Shown piece by piece: positions 35,611 to 49,085 of a stretch of 64,000 bases of DNA. Position 1 is the first letter of the stretch. Every line of letters begins with the position of its first letter. The notes beneath the pieces were generated by a model. That model was not told the DNA's origin. It did no database searches and was given only the letters and a program-made list of their open reading frames with translations. This DNA comes from Beaufortia kweichowensis (Eukaryota; Chordata; Actinopteri; Cypriniformes; Gastromyzontidae): assembly GCA_019155185.1 (NCBI GenBank), contig CM032794.1:2643988-2707987 (forward strand), in the 5' to 3' direction. The position numbers and the translations under genes are program-made.

Positions 35611-37702
35611 TTTTCATCTGATTTACAGCACTATATATACATATGAGCAAGTTTCACGGTTGCCCCATTGCACGGTTGGGTAGACCTGATGTCACATCTG
35701 CTTTTTCTGTTTTATTTCTTAAAAGTTTTTATTCTGGAATTTATCTTGTATAAAGTTTGTAGATTTGCCATTATGGCAGAACAAAAGGTGAGCCGCTGGG
35801 CAGAATGTCAATAATACTTCAAAGTGTGCGATTAACTGAACAAATTGCACTGTACCAAGATGTATGAAAGGCATTCTTTGATATTTCAAGGCAATGTCTT
35901 GGAACATAATTATGTAAAGCAAAGAGTAGGCAGTCTCGCTCGTGTCCTCAAGTGGCAAAAGACTTTTTCAAAGAAACCATTCTGTTGCACTTCATGATGC
36001 CAACAATCGTGCACTTTACATTAAGAGACCACGCTTGTACATAAACAGCAGCCGAAGATCCATTTTTTTTCCTGTCACATGGTAATCGAGGTCAACTTGT
36101 CAACAGATTTGTCTCACCATGTTGCCGAAAATAAAGCGAACGGCAGGGTAGTCTTATTGCTGACTGAGCTGAACGCACAGTAGGGTATCATTATCATATT
36201 ATAAATCTGTTTTATATGTAAAGAAGTGAAAGTTGAGTCTCCTTTTACTCTGACTATGTTTTTACAAGCACATATTTTTATCAATGTGAATTGGATTCAA
36301 TCAGATTGCAGATTCCGATTGTTCTGTTGACTGTATATGTGTCCCAAACACTGTAATCCAATGAAAACATCCTTTTACATGTGCATCAAATCACAATTTC
36401 TGGGCATGCAAAGTTGGGTTTTTTGTACAAACTTAACAAAAGTTAGGCAGCTCGACTTGGTGTAATTTGCATGTTTGCCTTTTTGACATAACTAGTAATA
36501 TGCCAGGAAAGCTGTCATCTCATGTTACTAACTTAACAAAACAGATGAGAATTAGAAGCAGCGTCTCGAATTCAATCTTGTATAAACATATAACCTTATG
36601 TCCATTCCTCCTCCAATAACTAGACGTTTTGGATGGTGTTATGTAGCAAAGATTGTTTGGAAAGAGTTCTGCACTGCATTACATGTGTGTTTAAGAGTTT
36701 AACTTTACTGTAAAGTAGTTTGGTTAAAGACTTGACACTTGTCTTTATTTACTTTATATTATTTCTTTGTGTGAAGTGGGACCTTAAACTTAATTAAGTT
36801 CTTGAAATCATCTCCTTAAAACCCATCCTTATTGAATTTTACATGGCCATCCCTGTCTAACATCATAATGACACCTTTGCTAAACTGATGGTCCTAAATG
36901 AATAAACATTAGCAGTCTAGCCCTTGACTTTAGTCTGGATTCAGTGACTTCATGACAGATGTGATATAACGTCTAGACTGGAGATCTGTATCTATGCCCC
37001 AGGGCAATGTGCAGAAAGCCACCGTCCTTTCATTGTTGGCCTCTGGAGGTGTTTGTTGCCATAACCTTGCACTTCCAAAGCAGAAGATATCCAATCTCTT
37101 GTGTAAAAGTGTGTAGAATGGATAGAGCAAAAAATAGACAATTTTTACGTTTTGTAAAGTGAAATGTACAGTAAGTGGTGATTATATGTGCAAAGCTTTG
37201 CCAACATGGATGTTGTGAGTGGTATTGGAGACGTTATTGTGTGGTTGCTAGAATGTTGATAGTTGGTTGTTAGGGTGGTTGTTCATTGGCCCAAGTCAAA
37301 AGAGCCCACCTCCACATGTTTAGGTATGGTTTTGTCTTTCTGTTATGAAACTGAGTTTTCACAGTTTTTTGGTTTTATTTGTAGTAAATGTAGTAAAACT
37401 ATGGTAAGACAAATGGTAATCAGTTTGCCAAAGAATATCTTTACTATACTTTTACAATAATAAATCCATGAATCATTTCCACAAGTGTCCCTAGATATGG
37501 CTTGAGTTCATTTTAAATCGATGGGATTTTATTGAATCACAGAGATATCAAACACATCTGATACTGTTTCTTTAAGAAAATGAGCTATGTGCAAAAAAAA
37601 ACTAACTTGGAAGTGACACATTTGGCATATCAGCTTTGAATTAAAGGATTTAAGAGGAAAAACATCATAATCCAGACGTGCTTTAAAAACCATCTAAAGA
37701 AT
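35611..37702. other. Intron 2 spacer, nothing recognised
   Basis: AT-rich non-coding sequence with a degenerate ACTATGGTAA-type fragment at 37380-37475. Confidence 0.45.
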
Positions 37703-37838
37703 ACATTTATCAGATGTTTTGATTCAATGTGACTTACAATGCATTCCAAAAACACAGTTTGCTATTGTATGTGTCACCAGAGATTTAAACCGTGACCTTG
37801 GCGGCACTAGTACGATCCTTTACCAGTTGAGCTACAGG
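37703..37838 (-). mobile_element. tRNA-derived SINE, HAmo-like, inverted copy
   Basis: Ends in TACCAGTTGAGCTACAGG, the inverted A-box, preceded by CCGTGACCTTGGCGGCACTA. The tail side is decayed (TTATCAGATGTTTTGATTCA). Confidence 0.8.
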
Positions 37839-40800
37839 AATTTAAGCACAATTTCCAGTACAAATCCAATACCTAAACGTTTTATCAGATGCTTGATGGT
37901 CCTGGTCTGAAATACTGGGTTTTACAGGCAAAACATTCTGAGCTCATTTAACAGGTCAACTTAGCTTAACGCTTGCAGGACGAGCAGTGGCCACATATTC
38001 AGCTCCAGGGCGCTGCAGAATTTGGAAGAACGGATAGAATTACCCCAACTGCCCACCCAGATCTGTTTGGCAAAGGCCGGTGTCCAAAGGTGAGCTCACA
38101 TCCATGACAAATAAAACATCCAGATGCAGTGAAGTGAGAAGAGTCAACAGGAGTCAACGCTCCTGCAGGAGTAACTTGTTGCAGATGGTGTGTCAAGGTC
38201 ATAGCGAGTGAAGAAAGTCTGAATGTAGCAGCCAGCAAAACACTAAAATTATTTTCCCCAAGGGAGACTTGAAGAAAGATGTGGACAATGAAACGAACTT
38301 TAATATAGACTTACGGCTTTAAACAGTGAATCCTTTTTTAAGATTTAAAGCTTGTTCGGATTAGTTTTAATGAAGTCTAGAAATAAAAGTGTCAAAATTG
38401 TACTGGTTTAATTTGCTTGTACTTTTAAACCCTGAGCGTGCCATCTACCATTGTTTTTAATAGTGATACATTCCTTTGTTATGATGACTATAGAAATAAG
38501 GAGAACCGAGCGTGTAGCCATGAATAAAATACAGTATCTGTCATCTCTTTCAGTTTCCCCCGTGAGGTCCTCAATCTCTTTAGCTTTTTAATCATAAGAG
38601 TTAATCAAGCGCTAACTCATTAGACATCTGAATGTCGGACAAAGACCTCCCGATGGCTCGCTGTCACGCATTACTGGGTTTGTGTTTGGTATCGTAGCAA
38701 CTGTATGGATGGAGCTTTTGAAGCTGGCATCACATCCAATGAAAGGGCCGAATGCGAAGATATGATGTTTTTGAAGGCCCCTTGTCATCTTTGCAAGTGT
38801 GTATTTGTTATCGAGCGACGGGAGGGTGATTTCATTTAATCTTGGCATTAGTGATAGATGTCAGCCTCATGCCAGCCAAATTCAATGGGACGACAACACG
38901 TATCAGAGCACTTTTGTCATGTCTTACAAAAGTTGGAAAAACTGTTTTTGTAAAATGTGTGTAGTTCCTTTTTTATTGGTCTTGGAAACATTATGAAGTT
39001 TATATGCGCCCTTTGTACATAGTTGTCATCCAAATATAATAATGAAAAGTAAACCGTCAGAATGTTAGTAATAAGTGTTGCTTTTTATGCCTTGATTTGA
39101 TGTGTTGCAATCTAGGCCAGTTTATATAACCGCACACGTCTTTAGAAAAAATAAATGCCTAAAAAAGTAAACAACTATTTATGGCGCTGGATTAGATGTG
39201 CTCATAGGTGTAATGTGTTATGAGACTGGATTTCATGGAACGAAACGGTCATCATAGACAGGCAACAGAAAGTTTCTGCCAGCATCACTCAAACTTGCCG
39301 CTTGATCCATGAGGCTTATGGCATCTCGTGGCAAATGTAAAGAGGTGCGTGCCATATTAAAGGCTGAAGTTTTATTACAGCTGATGTAGCCAATAAAGTT
39401 TTGGGTAATGTTTTGTAAAAACACCTATAACAATAAAGATACAGAGCAAAGATATCGTTGAACTTTTTTTGCAGCTGATGATTGATTAAACATTTTCAGC
39501 CAATCAAAATCCATCAGAATTTAAAAGGTTAGGCTTTGAAGAAACATAACTTTATTGTCAATTGATGTGGATACGAATGTAGTTATTTTTACAGCTATTT
39601 TTATAGTTACCATTTTTGGTAAAAACAGGCTTAAATGTACATTCAAAACCAACTTGGGTACTTCCATTTCGCATGTATTTGCATGCTGATTGGGTTTGGG
39701 AGAAACCGCAAAAGAAGAACATATATCTTTTATGTGTCAGTCTTCATCTGTGTTGTTGTATGTACAAATCTGACGAGAGATTAACCAGGAATGTTGAATC
39801 TCTTTTTTTGTCTTAGTCTTTCTGTGTTGCATACTGAGAATCAGAGAGGATATTGAACCTGTAAAATATGCAGAATAGAGAGACATTTATCTTGATCATT
39901 GTTGGAAGAACAATGCAAGCTTGACAAGAAAACCGCTCTATGGGCATCATGATTCGCTCCGTGGGTCACAATGACTAAGGAAATTGCATGGGCATTGAAT
40001 GAGGAGACCACAACAATAAGTGCACAATGAGACCAAATGAATAAGATATTGTGTAATATGAATCTGTCATCAGGGGTATTCTCAACTCGTCTAATTCAAA
40101 ACATCACTAAATATTAAAGGTTTGATTATTTATATATCCTAATTTTGTTTCATAATGTTCACATAATGTTATTGACTGTCACCTCCATCACTGTTTACTT
40201 TTATTGTATGGAAAAATGTTATAAGGTTTTGAATGACTGTACAACAAGGTCTCTGATTAAGTCCTGCTATTCTCTGTGTTTGGCATCCCTCCTCAACCCT
40301 GTGACCCGAGGCGGTACAGGACCCTGGGGTCTTGTCCCAGAATGCTTCTGGTGTTTGTCCAGCGTCAGGTGTTTCTGTTAACAGCCAGGCTTCAGAAATC
40401 ATGGTGTTTTACAGTCACTGCCACAGCACTGAAAATATCCTTCATCTATAGAGTCTGTCTCTCTGTGTTTGTCAGATAGAGTCACATGGGTCGCTTACTC
40501 ACAGCTGTTGATACAAGCACATGAAGTCATTAGAATACCCTTCTGACCCAGATTTTACAGGCTTCCTGAATTGTCATATATAATGGAGTTGGCACGCACA
40601 AAAGATCACAGCATGCAGTCGGTGTGTGCGTGAATGTGTTTACTTACTGTATTCATGTGTGTAATGTACATTTGCTGATATCCAGTGTCATTATGCAAAG
40701 GAAAATGTAGAAAAACATGGAAAATTACATATTTATATATCCTGTATATAGATTTGTGAGACAATATATTTTACCATATTTCAATTTCAAGATCGATTTA

Positions 40801-40870
40801 GACTAGGAATGGATGTGTAGAAGTGAATTCGACAACATAGAAAATGTTGAGCTTATTTCTACCAGCCTGA
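37839..40870. other. Intron 2 spacer, nothing recognised
   Basis: No repeat family or coding frame recognised. Confidence 0.45.
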
Positions 40871-41026
40871 TCTCACATTTTACAAGGTGGCCGTTTTGTG
40901 TAATTTAGATCGAAATGAATTGTAAAAAAATGTACAAAAGCAATGATGAAGCCTCACTCTAAAACATACATATGAGAAATTGTACTAATTTATATGAAAT
41001 AGCCACCTTATAAAATAGTTAAAATA
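40871..41026. mobile_element. Palindromic AAGGTGGC/GCCACCTT element
   Basis: Left end CTCACATTTTACAAGGTGGC pairs with right-end TAGCCACCTTATAAAATAG, and TAATTTA words follow inside on both sides. A truncated relative lies at 9077-9157. Confidence 0.55.
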
Positions 41027-43004
41027 CATTATAAGTATTAGTAAATTATATTGCTTTTATATTTTTTGACATATTCTATTGCTTTTTATATTGTGTGTGT
41101 GTGTGCTTTGTATTTGTACTGTTAAAATCTATAATCCTACTTCAATATTTCATCTCAATATATCTGATAAATGATCAAATGTAGATGTAAAAGACTTTAC
41201 TAACAAGTCCTTCATAGAATCAATGGAAGCTTATGGCCTGCTCAGCAAATGCTGGAAGATAAATGACGCACCTGTTATTTAGTGTGGGGTATTAAGTTTA
41301 CAATCTTGTATTCCTTTATTACACAACATCCAAAAAAAGCTCGGCATAGCTCTCTAACTGTGCCACCCAGCGGACCCATGTGGAAGCAGACATTGGCGGT
41401 CCTCAACCGCTCGATCGGTCTAATGAGCTCAGATTGACTTAAAGCAGAAGGGTTAAAGACTGGAAAGTTGTGTGGGATGGCCCAAAACACTAAGCAACTC
41501 AAAGTAATTGCAGAATTTAATGTATTATGCCTGGCCTCATTTCCACATCCCTCATTTCTCTCTCAACCCCTGACATGCACAGGGCGTGTGTGTTTTCTCT
41601 CGTGCGACACGCACGCGGTGACTCAGATGACGGAGTGAGACGTGGTGAAACCGCGGGGGCCGTGTGCGTGTGCAGGGGCCCACAGGAAGCGGTCCTTAGT
41701 CTCAACCTTAACCATTAGCAACAGCTGCCGCAATGGCTCCGTCCGACAGCTCTCATCTTTAAAGGTGAAACTTTAACAGGCTCATCATTAGTGGTGGTTG
41801 GAATGCTGCAATGTTGTCGACATAGCGTGAAAAGGTTATGTTTTTGTGCCTAGGGTTCCTGGTCCATTACAGAAATGTCTGGTTAACTCGGCACCATGTT
41901 CCCAGACAATTGCTGCGTGGTTCTTTCACATTTCACTGTAATTATGGCGGGGGTTTATGTCCCTAAATAGAGAAGACGGGCATTTTATAGTGTTTGGAGT
42001 GAACTGACATCTGTGAAATTGTTTGCTATAATTGTACAGAACTCATTTACACACATTAAGTGGAAGGACTTTCAATTGACAGAGCTGTTATTAGTCCTAT
42101 CCCAAAATGGAGACGTGTGAAAGTATTGGGACAGGAATACCTATTTGGTACTGTGTGATGATCCCTGCGATGTCAAGCGTGTATTTTTCACCTCGTTATA
42201 TATGCTATGAAAAGAAAGATACGTCTCCAGTGCCTTGCAGCGGCTCTACATTTTCAGCACGTGTTGGTTTAGTCACCATATTGCTTTCCGGACCGTCAGC
42301 GTATCATACGGCTAGCTATCGTTTCTACACGAGGCGCATTGCGATAACTGCCGCCACACGGAAATCAAAACAAAGAGTCACCTTTAATTCTAACATAAAT
42401 ATGTGCTCGCCTCCAATCGTTTCACTTCAAACACACTGAGAATTCATAATGTTGCCGGTATCCACAGGCCGCTTGCTATTTATTATAAAGCTGAGTGCGG
42501 TTGAGTTACATTTGGATTGGAAGGTAAATGTGTTTACACTTCTGCATGGCTTCATTTCTCATTCAGAGTGTTGAAAACTTTCGAACCACCTCTGAACCGT
42601 GAGTGAAAATAAGGACCCTTGTTGTGGTAGTAGTAAATCGTATGCCCACTAATTTCTTCCTCTCGATAGCCTTTATAAGCCTTCAGTCCTAATAGGCACT
42701 TCCAGTCCTGGAGATGTGGACGGGATAGTGAAACTGAAAGTATTTCACAGGTTTAGACTCTTGCCTTGTGTGTTTGCTCTGAGGTTACGTATGATATGTA
42801 TTGTATTGATTATATCGCAAATTATTTCCCATTCCCATTTTAAAGAGGACCAGCTTGTCTCTGTACATTAGTGAATCATATCAGGTTTTTAAATAGTTTG
42901 ATACAGGGCTGAAAATTACTTAATGTATATAGTCACACTTTTGTACTCACTCTTGTATGTGGTATTTCAGTACAAAAATCACCAAATTGAGTTTAACCAA
43001 ACTG
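41027..43004. other. Intron 2 spacer, nothing firmly recognised
   Basis: Around 41520-41720 and 42107-42439 CpG is commoner than nearby and the plus strand is open for 63 and 110 codons, but neither translation resembles a known protein. Confidence 0.4.
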
Positions 43005-43365
43005 AGTTTGAGATATATATAGATATAGATATATACAGTACATGTATGGATTTATGCAGTTGGAAATATACGTAGATATGTGGATGTATAGATGCTTGTA
43101 TATACATAGATATAGACAAAAACAGATACTGTATATACAGATCTATACGTTGATGTAGGTATAGTTATGATATAGATATACTTTATACAGATATAAAGGT
43201 TATATTGATTTAACCAGTTAGATATATTCATAGATATATAAATGTAGATATAGATATTGTATACATGCAGCTATATACATGAATTTATACATGTATACAT
43301 ATATAAATGTAGATATAGATGTAAGTATGTATATGTAGATATATAAACAGATGTGTAGATTAGAC
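43005..43365. repeat. AT-rich degenerate satellite of GATATA/TATAGA words
   Basis: About 360 bases are built almost entirely from ATAGATATA, ATACATATA and GTATATA words, without a fixed period. It looks like an old, eroded tandem repeat. Confidence 0.8.
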
Positions 43366-45134
43366 CTTCTTCACAACTGTGCTTTTATTTTATTACCTCT
43401 CGTGAAAAGCAGCTACTAATCAGAATGTCTATGAAAGGAAACATACATGTACATTTTCTACCGATCATTTTCTAGTAATTGTTCAATTGATGATCAGATG
43501 TTGTATGCTTTGCATTTTATTAAGTTTATTCAGGTGTCTGTGTTGTAGTTGAGTGATGTTTTACAGGACCAGCAGATAATGCTGTCAGATGTTCGTGCTG
43601 TCACCTAATTTACATCATTTCTTTGCGCCTGCTTTTAGCACCTGATTTAGAAAAAAACATGTTTTATTTTTAGTGAATTGTTTGCTAAAGAGCTAATATA
43701 TTATTAGATATATATTGTTTAAACGTTGCATTAAAACAAGCTTTTAGAAAACAATAGCCTATGATGTCTAAATGAACGTTTAGCATGAGTATTGTTGTCT
43801 GGAGTGCTCACATGGGTAGTAGTTTCATCCTATCATTTTATTTTAAAGGAGCATTACAATCGAGCAAGAGAGATAAAAGACACAGCAAGGTCTCGTCTTA
43901 GATAGATAAGGCAGATTACAGCAGTGACTGATGACATCAAAGAGTCAATGTCCGACACCTGTCTCATTACAGACTATAGCAATCATGTGCTATTCACTGG
44001 CATAGCAAACTGTACTTTTATGAGACATAGGTCATCTAATCTATAATCTATGCCAGTCAGCTCAGGGCAGACCAAGAACACACTCCAACAAGAATCAATC
44101 ACACTATAATACAAGGGAGTTCACGGAGGCTAGTTTAATACCTCTTCTGGAGCTTATATTTTCCAGAGTTTAAAAAGGACAAAACCCAGTGGGGAACATT
44201 TACAGACTCCAAGATTTATACAAAATGAATATCATATATAAGGTCACCCAAACTGAATAAACTTAGTAGATGACCTTTTTGATTAGATAAATATATAAAT
44301 AGGATAAAGGATCCGCCTCAGCTGTAGTCTCAACATCAGACAATGAATATAGTAATATTCAAATTTTTTATATTTTTCTTAGTCTGTCTATTATTGTGGT
44401 TTTATCTATTTCATTTTTACCCATCCTTCTGTTGCACATAAAAACAAAACAAAAACGGCAACCGGTCACTTTATATCCCAGTACATATTGAAAAGATAAT
44501 ATCAGAAGGACGGACTTCTACATTTTTGCTTATTGTTTTAAAAGCATTGGGTGTAGAAGGCCACACATGCAGAAAAAAATAAACCACATCCCTCCCTCAA
44601 CCTCAGGGAATAGTACATTTAAAGTTGAACTGCTATCTTTTGTTGGTGGAAATAGAACACAGTTTTGTCTTGTTGTAGATGTTAATGGTAAAGTACTTTG
44701 CCATTAAAGCTGAACATATACAGAACGTTTAAGATCGTCCATTAGGTTTTTCATCAGGTCAGTGACAGGTCATTTATCCGCAGTGAACATCATCCAACAT
44801 CTGGTCACTGTGGTCTCCTTTGACTGTCATCTCAGCCGTGCATTCCTCCAAACCAACATCTTAAGAGTCTTCATTCAAAGATTATTTCCAAGTGTGCTGT
44901 GACAATAGCAGATGAATCATTTATATGAAGCGAGTTGATTGTTCATTCCCAAAGAGGTTTCATGAATGCAAATCTTCTAACATAAAAAGTGCTCATTTTG
45001 TGGAAAAACACATATTGTTTTGTACTTAATCTGAAGCTTTTGCTTACGTGAAACATCTGGGGTGTTATTTAAGTTAATTATGTTGCGTGATTTTAATATT
45101 AAGTCATTATACACAGGTCTAATATTATATAATA
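43366..45134. other. Intron 2 spacer, nothing recognised
   Basis: AT-rich non-coding sequence. Confidence 0.5.
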
Positions 45135-45375
45135 TGTGACCCTGTCTGTGAAAACCCAGCTAAAGTCATTTTTGTGATTTCTACATAAAATCATCCTACA
45201 TAATGTAAAGAATATTCTGTGAAAATATAACCTTGATATCTTTAATATTGGCTAAGTAAGATTATGCCAAAGATTTAAATTATAGTAAAATGAATAGGTA
45301 AAATCAAACTTTGATGCACATAACCTCAGAATGAGATTTTTAGACTTTAGCCTGGTTTTCACAGACAGGGTCACA
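45135..45375. mobile_element. MITE with TGTGACCCTG inverted ends, copy 2
   Basis: TGTGACCCTGTCTGTGAAAA at the left and TTTTCACAGACAGGGTCACA at the right are perfect reverse complements over 20 bases. Both flanks show a TA next to the end, consistent with a Tc1/mariner-type TA target. No coding capacity. Confidence 0.9.
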
Positions 45376-46684
45376 TACAGTACATGTTATAGATGTTATA
45401 ATATTCTTTGCGTAACTGTACTTTAGTGTATGCAGGATGTGTATTGTTTGGATGTTTATTGTATAGAGAGTTTGTGAAACACTAAAAAAATAGTAAAAGG
45501 CTTCAGAAACATTCTCTTGATTATATTGAATATTGATTTGGCTCATGATTTCATTGCATCACTATTGCAGCTACATTAAAATATTTGAGAAAGCTTAACA
45601 TGACTTTTGCTTATATTTGTTAAAATCTCGTTTTTTTATACAGTAATTCTTTGTAGTACATTTTTATATACTTCTTATCAAATCAAAAACTCTCTATAGT
45701 TCCGACACAAAAAGAGGATTTTTTATTGATGAACCTCACGCACACCACAAACTGCTATGAAAATGTAACATATATTTTACACTTTTCTTTAATGTGTTTT
45801 ATAGTTGTAGTTCACTGGTTTGGTTTTTAATTCTGGTCCTGAAGTAGCTGCTTTAGGAACGGAGGTTCTTGAAACCTGAATGAAGAGGAAATGTAAGTGA
45901 TATTCAGTCAAGGTTATGGTGATGCGTGAAGAGACTTTGGTGGCGCTGAATTGATTTAGAAGTGTGTGATTGTCATTTTCAGACCCAGTAGCTTTTTGAA
46001 GCTTTTTTCATCTAGTGTTTAAAATCTCGAGTCATATCTACCTGAAGCAGGTTTATAAAGAAATAAACCGTGTCGGTAGCAAAAATGCATAATTCAGATC
46101 CACCCCCATGTGAAATCCTGGTTACATTTCAATAAAATACAGATTGCAATCTTCTCCTGATTGTACCGTGAACTAATCAGCAACACAAAATGCCATTTTA
46201 TTGTGCCAGGTAGATGGAAGTTTGCTAAGAATATTTGGCAAAAAGAAAACAAATGCTGAAAGGCGAGCAATCTGTTTTACATGTGCAGCTGTTCTGGCTT
46301 GTAAAACAATGTGAAATTATGTTGGTTGTATTGTGGATGTGTTTTAGTGTAGAGGAAACAATCAGGGTGGTTTTGTATTTATGACGGCGTTTAAGCAAAC
46401 TATTGTCAGTATCCAAGTTCTGCATTGGCACGGGGTCTGGGCAGCATTTCTTCATATCCGGTGACAAGAGTACTGTTTTTTAATGTAGATTTTTATCACT
46501 ATTTGCATCTCATTAAAGTTTCTAATGCTGATTGCTTTAGGAGTTTAGGCTCAGTGGAATATATAATAGAACTATACGAATAATTAACATTTAAAATCAT
46601 TGCAGTGGTCTGTGATGGTGTGGTAGGTGTCCATTAAACCTCCATACACTCATAATCTTTGTCTGGCTGTACTGTATGTTTCCA

Positions 46685-46853
46685 TAAAGAAAAAAAGTTT
46701 AGAAAAAAAGTTCTATGTTGTGGAAAAAGGCTATATAAACTATAAAACAGTAAGAAAGAACTTTTGAGTTAAAGGTTCTTTGGGGAATCAAAAAAGGTTC
46801 TTTTATGTACTTCTGCAAATAACCATTTTTGCACCTTAATTTTTAAGAGTACT
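46685..46853. mobile_element. MITE-like element, CTCTTAAAAATAAAGGTGC family, partial copy 6
   Basis: Right end kept: AACCATTTTTGCACCTTAAT then TTTTAAGAGTAC. The interior has AAAGGTTCTTTGGGGAATCA. The left end is decayed. Confidence 0.6.
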
Positions 46854-46894
46854 CACACCGTTTCCCTTATTATTGTAATTCATGCAATATGTTT

Positions 46895-46930
46895 ACAACA
46901 TAAGATTGCACTTTAGCAATCTTATGTTGT
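46895..46930. repeat. Perfect 15-bp hairpin
   Basis: ACAACATAAGATTGC (46895-46909) is followed by a six-base loop ACTTTA and its exact reverse complement GCAATCTTATGTTGT (46916-46930). Pairing stops beyond the arms, so the stem is too short for a usual microRNA precursor. Confidence 0.9.
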
Positions 46931-47112
46931 TCTTCAGGATTCAAATGAATTTTAGATGTAAGTGGCACACATGAAAGGTTCATCGGGTTAACCACAAGAA
47001 ACAATCTGGAAGAGTCTCCCTTGTCTCACCCAGAATCAGCGGATTCTCCACAAATGGATAGCAAACAGGCTGTCATTGTTCCTGAAAAAGAGCGATGTAG
47101 GCCCACAGGTAG

Positions 47113-47601
47113 TTATTGCGTAACACACAGGTAAGAGTCTTGTTTAGGCGGGACAGTGAAGGGGTAGTGTCCTTTATAGTGTTGATGGCGATGATTAAAT
47201 GTTTGTGGTTTGTGATAAGTGCTTGGCGAGCCTGGCGTATCCGATTCCAAGATTAGCATTGTTTGTGTGCAAGAAGTAATCTCGTGGAACCCATGAAGGC
47301 CCGCTTTGGTAACTCCAATCCCACCACTGGCGTGGACGTTTGACCGCATATACATCAGTTCTTCAGGACCAAACACAGGCCTGTGGAGGAAGAACAGAGG
47401 GATTTCCCTAGGTTTCAGCTGTTCCAACCTGTCACCCTGAGCAGATGGTTTGGATTCCCTCTCATCCATGGAGAGCATCATCATTAGGGGAAGTACAGAT
47501 GGCTGGAGTAAGGGAGATCTAAATGTCCTCCTTTCTTCCGTCTGCCCACGTTGGTTTTGAGAGCAAGGAGACTGATGGTCACACCTAGGAGGTTTTTCCA
47601 T
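47113..47601 (-). other. Unassigned 162-codon open frame
   Basis: This is one of the longest open frames outside tandem repeats and starts at a true ATG. The translation is Pro, Gln and His rich, with MDERESKPSAQGDRLEQLKP near residue 45 and FLHRPVFGPEELMYM after it. There is no signal peptide, membrane helix or domain that I know. Surrounding DNA (about 47000-48500) is G+C-richer than the rest of the intron. It could be a nested exon, a decayed gene or chance. Confidence 0.15.
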
Positions 47602-48854
47602 AGATGCGAGCCAGTCTGAAGACGCTCCGAGCCAAGGAACACGCTGTAATCTAAATCCAAGTGTATCTGATACACATTTGATACTAAAACAAAGTAAATG
47701 TGCAGGTTCTTGTTTACAGAAGCGTGCCTTCAGGGCGAGCGAGAGAGTCTCATTGGCCCCTGGGTGGCTAAGTGCCAGGCGGCGAGTGTGGTCATCCAGT
47801 GGACATGGAGGTAGGATAGATATTGTAATCCAGGTGAACAGCCAGACTGGAGCTTGAAAAAGCAGTGGCGTCTCCCAAGTGATGGGACTTCACGACCAGT
47901 GGTTCTGGAACAATGGGTTCATGGACAGTTACTCTCTAGGGATGAGTGGATCAGTGACCAATTAACAGGCCTTCTTTTGAATACCTGGAAGGGTGAAAAT
48001 AGGGAAGCCGGCCGTTACTAGAAAACAAAGTGGGATAAGATGAATAGACAGGCAGGCTGGTGTCCCGGGGAGATGCTTGGGTGCTGGATGGGACTCTTGC
48101 TATTTTGCAAACCCAGAAAGCTGGAGTGGATGGTAGAGGTCCATCACCGCATGTTATACCTGAGCTGATACTGGCTCCATGTTCGGCCACACATCAGCTC
48201 CTCCGCGGATGTACCTGCGCTGGCCATTCCCGAAGAAAGACAGAGCCATTATGTGAATCAGGATATCATCAATATATCACAAGTACAGATTTGAAGAAAC
48301 TCCCGGAGTACCTCATGGATGAAGTCTTGGAAGGCAAAGAACATTACTTAAGTAATTAAAGTACAGGGGCGAGAGGAAGGGATACGGTTGTTGTTGAGGC
48401 TTCGTGACCGCGCTTAAGAAGCTCCAGTGTAACCTTGGGCTAAGCGCCTCCGTGCGTAATCCTCCATGGCCTTCTCCTCAGGGATAGAAAAGCTTTTTGG
48501 CAAATAGTTTTAGCACTCATCAGTTCACCCACTGGGGAAACCATAGCGTTTGATACCATTCTGCAGCATGTGGCTAATAAAGGGTTAAATGATTTAATTG
48601 TTGTATCTCACAGTGTTTTACTGTCTGTTAAATGGGGCGTTTCAAACTGAGCAAAAGTTTAGGCATGAGACTCCACAGCGTCTCTGTCACTTCCCAAAAA
48701 TCTGACCACAATCATTTGGACCATATGGTGATCTTTATAGAAATAAATCAAAATCTCCTGTTTTCTCTTTCAAAGAAACTTTATTCCTCATGCATAAAGT
48801 GCAGACACTGGACATTTATAAAAGATGAGCATTCATTCGTTTTGTAAAGAAAGA
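47602..48854. other. G+C-richer intron stretch, nothing firmly recognised
   Basis: Open frames at 47951-48190 (-) and 48060-48359 (+) overlap in antiparallel and have no recognisable content. Confidence 0.35.
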
Positions 48855-49085
48855 TTTACATTTATTCATTTGCAGATGCTTTAATCCAAATGATTTATAG
48901 TGCATTCAAGTTACAGTATAGATTTTTTATTAGCATGTTTCCTGGCAGTTGCAAGAACATCTGTTATAATTATAATTTACATTAATGTTTTTACAACAAT
49001 TTACAGTGCATTCAATCCATACATATCTATATCAGTTTGTGTGCCTTGGGTTCGAACACACAACCTTTGAGTTGCTGGAACTACT
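48855..49085 (-). mobile_element. Two overlapping inverted SINE copies, HAmo-like
   Basis: An inverted tail (TTTACATTTATTCATTTGCA, TGCTTTAATCCAAATGATTT) and TGCATTCAAG are followed by a second tail-like TTTACAGTGCATTCAATCCA and then the inverted B-box GGGTTCGAACACACAACC. The arrangement suggests one copy duplicated or inserted into another. Confidence 0.6.

Noticed and set aside
40301..40345. Possible collagen exon (GGTGPWG reading)
   Set aside because: The Gly spacing does not continue as Gly-X-Y and no acceptor/donor pair in the right phase surrounds it.
42107..42439. 110-codon plus-strand gene
   Set aside because: Composition is unremarkable and nothing in it is recognisable; no splice or promoter support.
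46895..46930. microRNA precursor
   Set aside because: The stem is only 15 bp and pairing does not extend outward.
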